Below are positions 9,217 through 17,596 of a stretch of DNA of 64,000 nt, piece by piece. Numbering within the stretch: the first letter of the stretch is position 1; every line of letters starts with the position of its first letter. The position numbers were made by a program, and so were the translations under genes. Source of the DNA: Peribacillus frigoritolerans. Lineage in GTDB: Bacteria > Bacillota > Bacilli > Bacillales > DSM-1321. The notes beneath the pieces were generated by a model, which searched no databases, was not told the origin of the DNA, and saw nothing but the letters and a program-made list of their open reading frames with translations. The stretch covers positions 3,080,778-3,144,777 of the forward strand of contig NZ_KV440950.1 in assembly GCF_001636405.1 (NCBI RefSeq), in the 5' to 3' direction.

Positions 9217-9858
9217 TCATGTGTACATTCCATTCAAATGGGCCAAACACCTTTTCGCAGCCAATAACGGCGCCGTTAGGACAGGGACAGAGGGATTAAC
9301 CTGCTTTGCGATATGTTCCATACTATATTGTGAAAGCAAAATCACTTCTGTCTTTCCATCCAATTGTTCCACCATCTTTTTAACCCGATCGTCATGTTCC
9401 TTTCTTTTTCCTTGTGATAATAAATGGATGATTCCGGGATCGACCAATGACTCGATCATACAGTCCGGATTCTTATTTAATAGGTAATTTTGAAGGGCGA
9501 TCGGCGTTTCTTTTACGGTGGAAACCAGGCCAATGCGAGTATAGCGAAGAGCTTCATCAAGCATGGCCTCATCTGAACGAAATAACTTTACAGAGTATAA
9601 AGGCTGTAAAATTGCAGTGATGTCATAAAAGGCAGAGCAAGTAAGCTGGATGCATGAAACATCAGAATTATAAGCTAAATTCACTAATGCAGAAAAGCGG
9701 CGGATGATTTCAGGAGTTAACTTGCCGCTCTTTTCCATCAAGGAGAGAAGGGACGTGTCCATGAAATGAAGGAGTTCAATGTTCGGTGCAACCGTCTGAA
9801 AGGCAATTTCAATTGGTTTTAGTGCAGTTGTGGTTGCATGAATCAGTGCGATTTTCAA
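9217..9858 (-). CDS. Asp/Glu racemase-superfamily protein
   Basis: 213 residues. TTG start at 9858 follows AGGAGGG at good spacing. The N-terminus (IALIHATTTAL) and LTCSAFYDI match the Asp/Glu/hydantoin racemase fold and give one candidate catalytic Cys. The second half, where racemases normally carry GCT or ACT, reads LLSQYSMEHIA, so the second Cys appears absent. Single-Cys relatives include arylmalonate decarboxylase-like enzymes. It lies between the importer and the hydroxyacid dehydrogenase genes, divergent from the latter. Activity uncertain. Confidence 0.75.
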   Translation of the reverse strand: MKIALIHATTTALKPIEIAFQTVAPNIELLHFMDTSLLSLMEKSGKLTPEIIRRFSALVNLAYNSDVSCIQLTCSAFYDITAILQPLYSVKLFRSDEAMLDEALRYTRIGLVSTVKETPIALQNYLLNKNPDCMIESLVDPGIIHLLSQGKRKEHDDRVKKMVEQLDGKTEVILLSQYSMEHIAKQVNPSVPVLTAPLLAAKRCLAHLNGMYT

Positions 9859-9970
9859 AAAAACCCTCCTTTTTTTTCATCATTATTATACCTAGCAGAA
9901 TCCTAAAATGCCATTATATTACATACGGGTAGACCTTACCATATTTCTATTAAGAAAGGAAGTGGGAAGC

Positions 9971-11377
9971 ATGGAGAAAGAAGCCTTGGTCGATCTTCGA
10001 AAGGTAATTCCAGGTGACAGAATGTTTCTTGATTTGGCAGAAAGGTACTGTTATAGCTATGACGCTTCTTTTGGGGAATATTTACCCGAAATCGTCATCC
10101 AGCCAAAAAACGCGGAGGAAATCAGTGCAGTGGTTAAATTGGCTAATACTCACAAAATACCTGTTTACCCTAGAGGATCAGGAACTTCGCTAAGCGGCGG
10201 CCCTTTACCTGTTAAAGGGGGGATGGTTCTTGATATGACCCTTTTGCGGGATAAATTGATCATTGATCGGGAAAATATGCTTGCCATAGTCTCTCCAGGT
10301 GTGATTACGGCAGATATTCATAAAAAGGCTGAAGAAGCCGGCTTATTCTATCCGCCGGATCCAAGCAGTTCCAATGTAGCCACTATAGGCGGGAATCTAT
10401 TAGAAAACTCCAGCGGGCCAAAGGGATTGAAATACGGAACGACAAAAGAATACGTGATAGGTCTGGAAGTGGTCACCCCGACGGGAGAAATCATTCGTAC
10501 TGGCGGAAAGACCGTAAAAAATGTAACTGGGTATGATTTGACCCGATTGATCGTAGGATCGGAAGGTACTCTGGGCATCGTAACTGAGGCAATCATCCGC
10601 TTAATACCAAAACCTCAATCTAAACAAACATTTGTCGCCCACTTCAATCATTTGATAGATTCTGGACATGCCATTACCAGCATTTTATCATCAGGAATTC
10701 TACCCTCTGCCCTGGAATTGATGGATAATGCTTGCATCCGTGCTGTTGAAAGCTACCGTCCTTCCGGGTTGCCTCTTCAGGCAGAAGCCATTCTTATCAT
10801 AGAAATAGATGGACACCCATTGGCGATTGAGGAAGAAATCAATAAATGCGCCGATATATGCAGGGCAGAGGGTGCTTCCTACGTCAAGATAGCGGAGACA
10901 GAGGAAGAGCGCCAAACGATTTGGAGTGCGCGTAAATTGGTTTCTCCGGCCATTACACAAATGGGTCCTACAAAAATTTCTGAAGACGCGACCGTTCCAC
11001 GCAGTCAAATACCGGCAATGATGGAGAGATTAAACAATATCAGGGAGAAATACGGGTTGAACTTGGTTGTATTCGGTCATGCAGGGGATGGGAATTTACA
11101 TCCGAACATCATTACAGATAAACGAAATATTACGGAAATGAAAAAAGTGGAGCTTGCTGTCAGTGAAATTTTTGAAGCGGCAATCGATTTAGGCGGAACA
11201 CTTTCAGGGGAACATGGAATCGGTACTTTAAAGTCACCATATATGGAAATGGAATTAGGAATAACCGGAGTGAATATGATGAAAAAAATTAAAGAAGCAT
11301 GGGATCCCAATAATATCCTGAATCCAGGGAAGATTTTTCCTGACAAGGGACAGACAAGGGTCGTGTTGGTTCCATGA
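9971..11377 (+). CDS. FAD-linked 2-hydroxyacid dehydrogenase subunit (GlcD-like)
   Basis: About 468 residues. An FAD-binding type-4 (PCMH/VAO) domain holds PRGSGTSLSGG and IVGSEGTLGIVTE. The C-terminal FAD-oxidase domain ends with FGHAGDGNLHPN and LSGEHGIGTLKS, then NPGKIFP. The family oxidises glycolate, D-lactate or related 2-hydroxyacids. Start 9971 was chosen because AAAGGAAGTGGG precedes it; an ATG at 9908 in the same frame lacks a site. It overlaps the next gene (ATGA), so it probably works as a complex with that iron-sulfur subunit. Substrate may be linked to the importer upstream. Confidence 0.92.
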   Translation: MEKEALVDLRKVIPGDRMFLDLAERYCYSYDASFGEYLPEIVIQPKNAEEISAVVKLANTHKIPVYPRGSGTSLSGGPLPVKGGMVLDMTLLRDKLIIDRENMLAIVSPGVITADIHKKAEEAGLFYPPDPSSSNVATIGGNLLENSSGPKGLKYGTTKEYVIGLEVVTPTGEIIRTGGKTVKNVTGYDLTRLIVGSEGTLGIVTEAIIRLIPKPQSKQTFVAHFNHLIDSGHAITSILSSGILPSALELMDNACIRAVESYRPSGLPLQAEAILIIEIDGHPLAIEEEINKCADICRAEGASYVKIAETEEERQTIWSARKLVSPAITQMGPTKISEDATVPRSQIPAMMERLNNIREKYGLNLVVFGHAGDGNLHPNIITDKRNITEMKKVELAVSEIFEAAIDLGGTLSGEHGIGTLKSPYMEMELGITGVNMMKKIKEAWDPNNILNPGKIFPDKGQTRVVLVP

Positions 11378-12705
11378 ATCTACCCGCCAAACCGAATGAG
11401 TCAAATGCCGCGGTCCAAAATTTATATTCAGATGCCTATGATTGGACAAATCAATGCGTAAAATGCGGATACTGTTTACCGGCATGCCCTACATATGAAT
11501 CAATGGGTGTGGAATCCGCCTCTCCACGCGGTCGTATCAATCTAGTGAAAATGGCAGCCGAAGGAAAAATAGATTTCCAAAAAGATTTAGCTGAACCAAT
11601 CGACTTATGCTTAGGCTGTCGTGCTTGTGAAACAGCATGTCCTGTTGGTGTGCCATACGGACATATACTGGAAGCGGCTAAAGAAGCCATTGAAAACTCC
11701 CCGTCAGCAAACCAAAAAAACAAAATGACAAGAATCAAAAAACTGGCATTGGTTCATTTTTTTCCATATCCAAAACGAATGAACAGGATTGGAAGTGCAG
11801 TGCAGCTCTATCAAAAAACCGGCTTATCCAAGCTTATCCGTTCATCAAATATATTGCAGAAGGTTTCCCCTGCCCTTGCATATTTAGAACAGGCACTTCC
11901 AGACATCGAGACTTCTTCCAAACGTATCCGGCCAGGTACGATTATGCCGGCAAAAGGGGAAACGAAATTAAAAGTGGCATTTTTTACAGGGTGTATCATG
12001 GATTCCATGATGTCACGAATTAACCGTCTTTCCATTGAGCTGCTTACCATAGCAGGGTGTGAGGTCATTCTCCCTGAAAATCAGAATTGCTGCGGTGCTC
12101 TGCATTCCCATCAAGGTGAAACAATACAAGCGAAAGCATTGGCAAAGAGGAATATCCAAGCCTTCATGCAAACGGATGCTGATGTAATCGTAAATAACGC
12201 AGGAGGCTGCGGTGCTTCGCTTCTTGAATATGGACATCTATTGGCAGAGGATCAAGAATGGGCTGCGGCGGCAAGGGCTTTCTCGGAAAAATCAAAAGAT
12301 ATCAGTCAAATTCTACATCAATTGGGGCCGCTACCCTTCACTGAAGGATGGCAAGGCATCGTTTCCTATCAAGATTCATGTCATTTACGCAATGTACAAA
12401 AGGTCCAAAAGGAACCTCGTTTATTATTGCAATCCATACCAGGAGTTTCCTATGTCGAAATGGAAGGGTTTGACCGTTGCTGTGCATCTGGAGGCATATA
12501 CAATCTTCTCCACTTTGATGAATCCATGAAAATTCTTGATGAGAAAATGAAGAATCTTAACGAAACGAAAGCAACTACCATTGTTACGGTTAACCCAGGA
12601 TGCCAAATGCAAATGAGCATTGGCATCCAAAGGGAGGGAGCGGCGAACCAAATGAAAAGTTTGCACCTTGTTGAAGTACTTGCCAAGGCTTGCGGCTTGG
12701 ATTGA
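11374..12705 (+). CDS. Iron-sulfur subunit of 2-hydroxyacid dehydrogenase (GlcF-like)
   Basis: 443 residues. Two 4Fe-4S motifs near the N-terminus (CVKCGYCLPACP and CLGCRACETACP) are followed by two CCG domains, with NCCGALHSHQG and FDRCCASGG. This is the electron-transfer partner of GlcD-type flavoproteins, passing electrons towards the quinone pool at the membrane. Translationally coupled to the flavoprotein by an ATGA overlap. A clear terminator follows at 12743. Confidence 0.93.
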   Translation: MNLPAKPNESNAAVQNLYSDAYDWTNQCVKCGYCLPACPTYESMGVESASPRGRINLVKMAAEGKIDFQKDLAEPIDLCLGCRACETACPVGVPYGHILEAAKEAIENSPSANQKNKMTRIKKLALVHFFPYPKRMNRIGSAVQLYQKTGLSKLIRSSNILQKVSPALAYLEQALPDIETSSKRIRPGTIMPAKGETKLKVAFFTGCIMDSMMSRINRLSIELLTIAGCEVILPENQNCCGALHSHQGETIQAKALAKRNIQAFMQTDADVIVNNAGGCGASLLEYGHLLAEDQEWAAAARAFSEKSKDISQILHQLGPLPFTEGWQGIVSYQDSCHLRNVQKVQKEPRLLLQSIPGVSYVEMEGFDRCCASGGIYNLLHFDESMKILDEKMKNLNETKATTIVTVNPGCQMQMSIGIQREGAANQMKSLHLVEVLAKACGLD

Positions 12706-12742
12706 CAAAAAGGGATACTTCAAACTTCATAGGACATTACTT

Positions 12743-12788
12743 CGTCAGTATTTCCTGCACCTATGGGAAAATACTGACGTTTTTGTTT
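12743..12788 (+). terminator. Rho-independent terminator of the glcDF-like operon
   Basis: Stem CGTCAGTATTT / AAATACTGACG (12743-12753 with 12769-12779), followed by TTTTTGTTTT. Confidence 0.9.
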
Positions 12789-12873
12789 TAAATGATGAAG
12801 ACGGAAAAATCTTTGCAGTCAATAAAGCAGTGCCATATGTATAATTAAAAAGATATCGGTGCCGGTTCGTAAA

Positions 12874-12902
12874 TGAAAAAAACCGTTCAATTATCTGAAC
12901 GG
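12874..12902 (-). terminator. Terminator of the LysE-type exporter gene
   Basis: CCGTTCA (12883-12889) pairs with TGAACGG (12896-12902). On the minus strand the stem is followed by a T run, the complement of the A run at 12876-12882. Confidence 0.8.
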
Positions 12903-12921
12903 AATGTGTGAGTAAATGAAT

Positions 12922-13551
12922 TTAAATTCCTGTTTTTATTCCAAAACCGATTAAAATTAAGCCAGTTGACTTTTGGAATGCTTTCTGGAATTTGGAATTG
13001 TTCATCCATTTTTTTGCGTAATCAATTAGATAAACAAGAAATAGAAACCACAGTACAGCGAGCAAGGTTAAGATGAAGGCTAATATAATCAATTGCTGGT
13101 TTACATTTCCGTTCAAATTGATAAATTGCGGCATGATTGTGATATAAACTAAAACGGTCTTTGGATTCAGAATATTATTAAGTAATGCTTGCATGAAGGA
13201 ATCTTTATTGTGCCGGTTTGAATACTTAACAGGTGTATTTGCTTGTGCTTGAATTTCTTTTAAGGAAAAAACGCTTTTAGCAAAAAAACTTTTTATCCCT
13301 AAGTAAATTAAGTAGGCGGCTCCCAAATATTTGATTGTACTGAAAAGAATCACAGACTTTGCAATGACAACAGATAGTCCAAGAATGGCTATAAGCGTCC
13401 AAAAAGAAAGTCCCGTTGCCATTCCGAGAACGGTATAACGTCCCGCTTTCGGACCATGGCTAAGCGTGTTTTTCAGTAAGAGCATTGTATCTGCTCCCGG
13501 TATAATAACCATCATCGCCACTATTGATATGTATGTAAGTAAGCTGTCCAA
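12922..13551 (-). CDS. LysE/RhtB-family amino-acid exporter
   Basis: About 209 residues with five to six hydrophobic segments and the family N-terminus SLLTYISIVAMMVIIPGAD. These membrane proteins export amino acids or their analogues. TTG at 13551 is the preferred start because GGAGGGGG lies six bases upstream; an in-frame ATG at 13575 would add eight Gly/Arg-rich residues encoded by that site itself. It is transcribed away from the TrmB-like regulator, with operator-like palindromes between them. Confidence 0.88.
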   Translation of the reverse strand: MDSLLTYISIVAMMVIIPGADTMLLLKNTLSHGPKAGRYTVLGMATGLSFWTLIAILGLSVVIAKSVILFSTIKYLGAAYLIYLGIKSFFAKSVFSLKEIQAQANTPVKYSNRHNKDSFMQALLNNILNPKTVLVYITIMPQFINLNGNVNQQLIILAFILTLLAVLWFLFLVYLIDYAKKWMNNSKFQKAFQKSTGLILIGFGIKTGI

Positions 13552-13576
13552 ACTAATTCCCCCTCCCACTCTCATA

Positions 13577-13596
13577 GTGGTTACTAAAGTAACTAC
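13577..13596. promoter_or_regulatory. Operator-like palindrome, copy 1
   Basis: GTTACTAAAGTAAC (13580-13593) is a perfect palindrome, extended by near-symmetric flanks. It lies just upstream of the exporter start. A related copy lies at 13653. Probably the binding site of the divergent TrmB-like regulator. Confidence 0.55.
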
Positions 13597-13652
13597 TTAA
13601 TAAGTATATTAGATGAAAATGGAAAACGTCAACAGATTTTGCTAAAATATTA

Positions 13653-13666
13653 GTTACAAAGGTAGC
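13653..13666. promoter_or_regulatory. Operator-like palindrome, copy 2
   Basis: GTTACAAAGGTAGC matches copy 1 at 11 of 14 positions. It sits 25-38 bases before the regulator's start, suggesting autoregulation. Confidence 0.45.
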
Positions 13667-13690
13667 GACTACGGTTGTGTTGGAGGGTTT

Positions 13691-14518
13691 ATGAAAGAAA
13701 CCATTTTAGAAACATTAAAAAATCTGAATTTCACCGAATATGAAGCGAAAGCATATCTTGCCTTATTGGAAGAATCGCCATTAACAGGCTATGCAGTAGC
13801 AAAAAACTCCGGTGTACCACGTTCAAGAATATATGAAATTCTGGATAGTCTCGCCATACGCGGAGATATTCTGGTCAGTCCTGGAAACACACCACAGTAT
13901 ACTCCTGTTCCTGCAAAGGAGCTAATAAAAAACCGGCGGATGAAAGCGGAAGAGAATTTTGAACTGGCAGAAAAATCATTGGCGGAGTTCGAACGATCTG
14001 CAAATGATCGTGAAAATATCTGGAATATAATGGGACGCAATGAAATACTCGATAAGGTTAAAGCTTGTATATTATCTGCTAAAAAAAGAATACTCTTAGA
14101 GATTTGGGAAGACGAATTCGAAGAATTAGAACCTGAACTAAGACAGGCCGCAAATGGTGGGGTCAATGTAACAATTATTGCCTATGGGGAAATCGTCTGT
14201 GATTTTGCAAATGTTTACCTCCATTATATGGGTTATGAAATTACAGAAGAGTATGGTGGGCGATGGCTTGTTATCAGTGGAGATGATTCAGAAGTAGTCG
14301 CTGGTATAGTCTCTCTTGGTAAAGATAGCCGTGCAGCATGGACCATGCATGTAGGTTTAGTGATGCCCATTACAGAAGTCATGATTCATGATTTGTATCT
14401 CATGGAAATCATGGAGAAACATAAGGAACTTTTAGAAGAAAGTTTTGGTGTAAACCTCGTCAATTTACGTAAAAAATTTTCTATTCATCCAGATAATAAA
14501 AAACATTACGTGGACTAG
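13691..14518 (+). CDS. TrmB-family transcriptional regulator
   Basis: 275 residues. The N-terminal winged helix (about 1-75: FTEYEAKAYLALLEESPLTG, then SRIYEILDSL) is typical of TrmB, followed by a coiled linker and a C-terminal PLD-like/TrmB sensor region. ATG 13691 follows TGGAGG. Divergent arrangement with the LysE-type exporter and shared palindromes suggest it controls that gene. Ligand unknown. Confidence 0.88.
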   Translation: MKETILETLKNLNFTEYEAKAYLALLEESPLTGYAVAKNSGVPRSRIYEILDSLAIRGDILVSPGNTPQYTPVPAKELIKNRRMKAEENFELAEKSLAEFERSANDRENIWNIMGRNEILDKVKACILSAKKRILLEIWEDEFEELEPELRQAANGGVNVTIIAYGEIVCDFANVYLHYMGYEITEEYGGRWLVISGDDSEVVAGIVSLGKDSRAAWTMHVGLVMPITEVMIHDLYLMEIMEKHKELLEESFGVNLVNLRKKFSIHPDNKKHYVD

Positions 14519-14789
14519 ATTTGTACATGTTCAATAATAAAAGCATCCTTCAAAGTGGCATGAATCCAGACAGGATTTATGCCTTTTAAAGTTAGGCACA
14601 GGTAAATTGAAGACAAACAAAGCATCTCGCCCCGGAACCCGGGTGATTGACGATACGGATAAATTTAAATATATATTAATATGGAAAAGGGTATAATGAA
14701 GAAGGAATAAGCCATTTTGGTAATGGGATTATCATATCGGATACATGTTTGATATCCGGATCACTAAGATAGAAGGAGAAATGATTCAT

Positions 14790-15236
14790 TTGAATAACAA
14801 GGAAACAAAGGGTATCGAGTTACCTGCCAACTATGAGGAATTAAAAAAATCTGCCAATCGCAAATCTAATTGGAGAGAACGTTTAGATGCAATCGAAGAA
14901 TTAGGTCAAGCAAAAAACAAACAAGTAATCGACATTCTCACACATATCATGAATAATGATTCTGTATATAAAGTTCAAGAGGCAGCCTACCGTCAATTGA
15001 AAAGTTTAGGCGAAGATGTGCAAATGCCAGCAAGGAAAAAGGGCGAGTTGATCAAAGGTTTGACCAAAATCTTAGTGAGGATCAAGAAGAGTTTACCTGA
15101 AAATCACACATATCATGAATTCAAAGACAAATTCCAGAAGATGAGAATGGATATATATGATACATATGAGGGTGAAAAAGGAGCAGACTTTGATAAATGG
15201 CTTGAAAATACGTGGTCAGCTTTATCGAAAAGATAA
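14790..15236 (+). CDS. Small HEAT-repeat-like cytoplasmic protein
   Basis: About 148 residues, mostly helical and charged. One HEAT-like repeat is visible: WRERLDAIEELGQAKNKQVI followed by a second helix ending in AAYRQLKSLGE. TTG 14790 has AAGGAG at 11 bases; ATG 14781 has the same site only two bases away, so the exact start is uncertain. It resembles conserved Bacillus proteins of unknown role; probably a protein-interaction module. A terminator follows. Confidence 0.78.
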   Translation: MNNKETKGIELPANYEELKKSANRKSNWRERLDAIEELGQAKNKQVIDILTHIMNNDSVYKVQEAAYRQLKSLGEDVQMPARKKGELIKGLTKILVRIKKSLPENHTYHEFKDKFQKMRMDIYDTYEGEKGADFDKWLENTWSALSKR

Positions 15237-15265
15237 AAGTTTTTAGAAAAATAAGCAATATGGAT

Positions 15266-15292
15266 AAAGGAGCAAAGTTTTTGCTCCTTTTT
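15266..15292 (+). terminator. Terminator after the HEAT-like gene
   Basis: AAAGGAGCAAA (15266-15276) pairs with TTTGCTCCTTT (15280-15290) around GTT; T run follows. Confidence 0.88.
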
Positions 15293-15409
15293 CTTATGTT
15301 TAAAACAAAGTTTTAGCTATGTTATGCTAATATATTTAAAAGAGGAAGTATTTGGCTGTTTGCTTTAATTTGAAAACTGATAACTACATACAAATTCAGG
15401 GGAGAAAAG

Positions 15410-16228
15410 ATGACAGATTATATTGAACTTTGGAAACAGGCAATGACAGATCATACAGGGAAGATACCTAACAGGCTAAAAGATGATGCTGCAGAAGAAG
15501 CTTTTTGGGCTTCCAAGGTTGCAATGAAAAAACAACATAAAGAGGACCCTTATGCAAAAATTGTGCAGCAAGAGTTATTGGCATTATTAAAACAGGAGGA
15601 TCATGTATTGGAAATCGGCCCTGGATGGGGCAATTATACATTTGATATTGCAAAAGAGGTCAGGAAGCTAACTTGTATAGATAGTTCCAAAAGCATTATC
15701 AGTTTTTTGGAATCCCAGGCAAACGAAAAAGGTTTCGAAAACATGGAGTTAATTCATGATAAGTGGGAAAGTGATAACAAAAAAGTCAAATATGACGTAG
15801 TATTTGGTTTTAATTGTTATTACCGAATGAGTGATATCGGTCATACCTTATTAAAAATGAATGATTCTGCAGCTCGTATAGCGATAGTAGGTATGACAAC
15901 CGGACCAGAAAAACCTCATTATATGGAATTGAAGCAACGAGGATATACGATCAATTTAAGAAGACGGGATTATATACACATCTTGAATGTTTTGTATCAA
16001 CTTGGAATACTGGCGAACTGTAAGATCGTTAAATTGAAAAGTAAAAAAATCTATTCCACCTATGAAGAAGCGATCCGAGATAATACAACAAAAATTCTTG
16101 ATGAACATTTTTCCTATGATGAAGTAAAAACGATCCTAAATAAATATGTGGCGGAAAAAGAAGGAGTTTTCGAATACGAATATCCGTTTCATGCAGCTTT
16201 GATGTATTGGAATCCAAGGTTAAAATAA
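15410..16228 (+). CDS. Class I SAM-dependent methyltransferase
   Basis: 272 residues. Motif I is VLEIGPGWGNYTFDI (about residues 66-80), with the acidic SAM-ribose contact following in LTCIDSS. The rest has the Rossmann-like layout of small-molecule methyltransferases. The N-terminal segment WKQAMTDHTGK occurs in metal/corrinoid-associated or unassigned methyltransferases; the substrate cannot be named. Monocistronic: its own GGGGAGA site and terminator at 16238. Confidence 0.85.
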   Translation: MTDYIELWKQAMTDHTGKIPNRLKDDAAEEAFWASKVAMKKQHKEDPYAKIVQQELLALLKQEDHVLEIGPGWGNYTFDIAKEVRKLTCIDSSKSIISFLESQANEKGFENMELIHDKWESDNKKVKYDVVFGFNCYYRMSDIGHTLLKMNDSAARIAIVGMTTGPEKPHYMELKQRGYTINLRRRDYIHILNVLYQLGILANCKIVKLKSKKIYSTYEEAIRDNTTKILDEHFSYDEVKTILNKYVAEKEGVFEYEYPFHAALMYWNPRLK

Positions 16229-16237
16229 CAATTTTAG

Positions 16238-16276
16238 TACCTTTTTCTCTGGCCCTTCAGGAAAAAGGTATTTTTT
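16238..16276 (+). terminator. Terminator of the methyltransferase gene
   Basis: TACCTTTTTC (16238-16247) pairs with GAAAAAGGTA (16261-16270), followed by TTTTTT. Confidence 0.9.
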
Positions 16277-16346
16277 CGGTTGGATATTCGCAAAATAATA
16301 GTAACAAGGCTACAAATATGCTGAAAAAACGGAGTGTGAATGATAA

Positions 16347-16487
16347 ATGAAAGAAATATCCGAAAAGAGATTTTGTGAAACTTGTAAAAAAGAGACAGTT
16401 CATACAGTAACTGAGGATGCATTGGAAATAGAATATTCATGTAATGAATGCGGTAAGCACCAGGATATTTTCAAGACATTTTTTTAG
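16347..16487 (+). CDS. 46-residue zinc-ribbon-like protein
   Basis: A short open frame with two CxxC pairs: FCETCKKE near residue 9 and SCNECGKH near 31, the usual spacing of a zinc ribbon. It begins with ATG 16347 and ends with TAG at 16485. GGAG lies about 12 bases upstream, a long but possible spacing. Such small zinc proteins are common in Bacillus. Function unknown. Confidence 0.65.
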   Translation: MKEISEKRFCETCKKETVHTVTEDALEIEYSCNECGKHQDIFKTFF

Positions 16488-16847
16488 AAACACAAATTTC
16501 ACTTGAAAATGGTCAGTAAAGTGAAGAAGTATCCAATTCATTCGCGAAAAAAATATCCAATATTTGTTATTTCTGAAAGCGATAAACTGCAAATGCCGTT
16601 AGTCTCAATCTAGTGTACTAAGAATTTTATAATACAAACAATGGTATACAAAAAAATAGAACTTTATTTTTAATCAGTGAATCGTTGTAAATCTAAAGCT
16701 CGAGACTCATGGTAGAAGGATTACTTTCATCATCGTAAAGAAGTGTTTTTACTATGGAAGGATTCCCTTTTATTATGTGAAAAGATGCTTGATGTTTTAT
16801 TAAAGGACCCAGATTTAAAATGTTCTATAATTCCTTCCAACGGCATG
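16488..16847. other. Intergenic region without a recognisable gene
   Basis: AT-rich, with frequent stops in all frames. No hairpin with a T tract stands out and no protein similarity was recognised. Confidence 0.5.
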
Positions 16848-16871
16848 TAATATGTGATATATTGCATATTA
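16848..16871. promoter_or_regulatory. Palindromic operator-like site before the GntR gene
   Basis: TAATATG (16848-16854) and CATATTA (16865-16871) form perfect arms around TGATATATTG, 30-53 bases before the GntR start. GntR/FCD regulators often bind such symmetric AT-rich sites at their own promoters. Confidence 0.5.
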
Positions 16872-16900
16872 TATATCTGTATTTTAAGGAGGTATAGCCG

Positions 16901-17596
16901 TTGAAGCATTCATATTCTTCACAAAAAATTAAACGTACGTCTGTACGTGAAGAAGCATACATGATATTGCGGGATTGGATTGTCCAGGGGATCCTGACGC
17001 CAGGCCAACAATTACGCGACAAAGAATTAGCCGATCAATTGGGAGTAAGCAGAACCCCTATTAGAGAAGCACTTTTAAGGCTTGAGGATGAGGGATTTGT
17101 CGAGACCAAGCCGAGCCGTTCAACTATTGTTTCCCCTATTCGATTCGAAGGGGGATTAAACATATATTCCCTTGTTTGGACACTGGAAAAGCTGGCTATG
17201 GAACAGGCTTTTGATTTCATTGAAGAAAGACACTTAATGGAAATGGAAGCCATCAATCATGAAGTGAAAAACGCAATCGACGAGGGAAATCAAATAGTGG
17301 CCGTCCAGAAAGATAATGACTTTCATTCCATTTACATCAATCTTTCAACAAATGATGAGTTGAAGCGGATTCTATCGGGACTCAAACAAAAACTTATACG
17401 AATGGAACTGTTTTATTTCAATCAGGTAAGTGATGTTCACTTTTCCGTTGATGAGCATGATCAGATCATACAGGCAATCAGGGGGGGAAATCTCACTATG
17501 GTGCTTAAGGAGATAGAAAAGAATTGGAAAGAAAGTTACTTTAGAATTCAAGCCCATACGGAACGTGTAAAAAGTGGGAAAGAAAAAAATGAATAA
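16901..17596 (+). CDS. GntR-family regulator, FCD (FadR-like) subgroup
   Basis: 231 residues. TTG start behind AAGGAGGT. The winged helix (about 15-80) contains DKELADQLGVSRTPIREALLRLEDEG, here cited as LGVSRTPIREAL for the recognition helix. The C-terminal all-helical FCD domain has conserved Asp and His residues (NDFHSIYI and DEHDQIIQAI) that bind metal or a carboxylate effector in this family. It overlaps the start of the DMT transporter gene by eight bases, so it probably regulates that transporter. Confidence 0.9.
   Translation: MKHSYSSQKIKRTSVREEAYMILRDWIVQGILTPGQQLRDKELADQLGVSRTPIREALLRLEDEGFVETKPSRSTIVSPIRFEGGLNIYSLVWTLEKLAMEQAFDFIEERHLMEMEAINHEVKNAIDEGNQIVAVQKDNDFHSIYINLSTNDELKRILSGLKQKLIRMELFYFNQVSDVHFSVDEHDQIIQAIRGGNLTMVLKEIEKNWKESYFRIQAHTERVKSGKEKNE

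Noticed and set aside
9170-9487. Plus-strand frame opposite the racemase-like gene
   Set aside because: It is the antisense of a gene with clear family motifs and its own ribosome-binding site.
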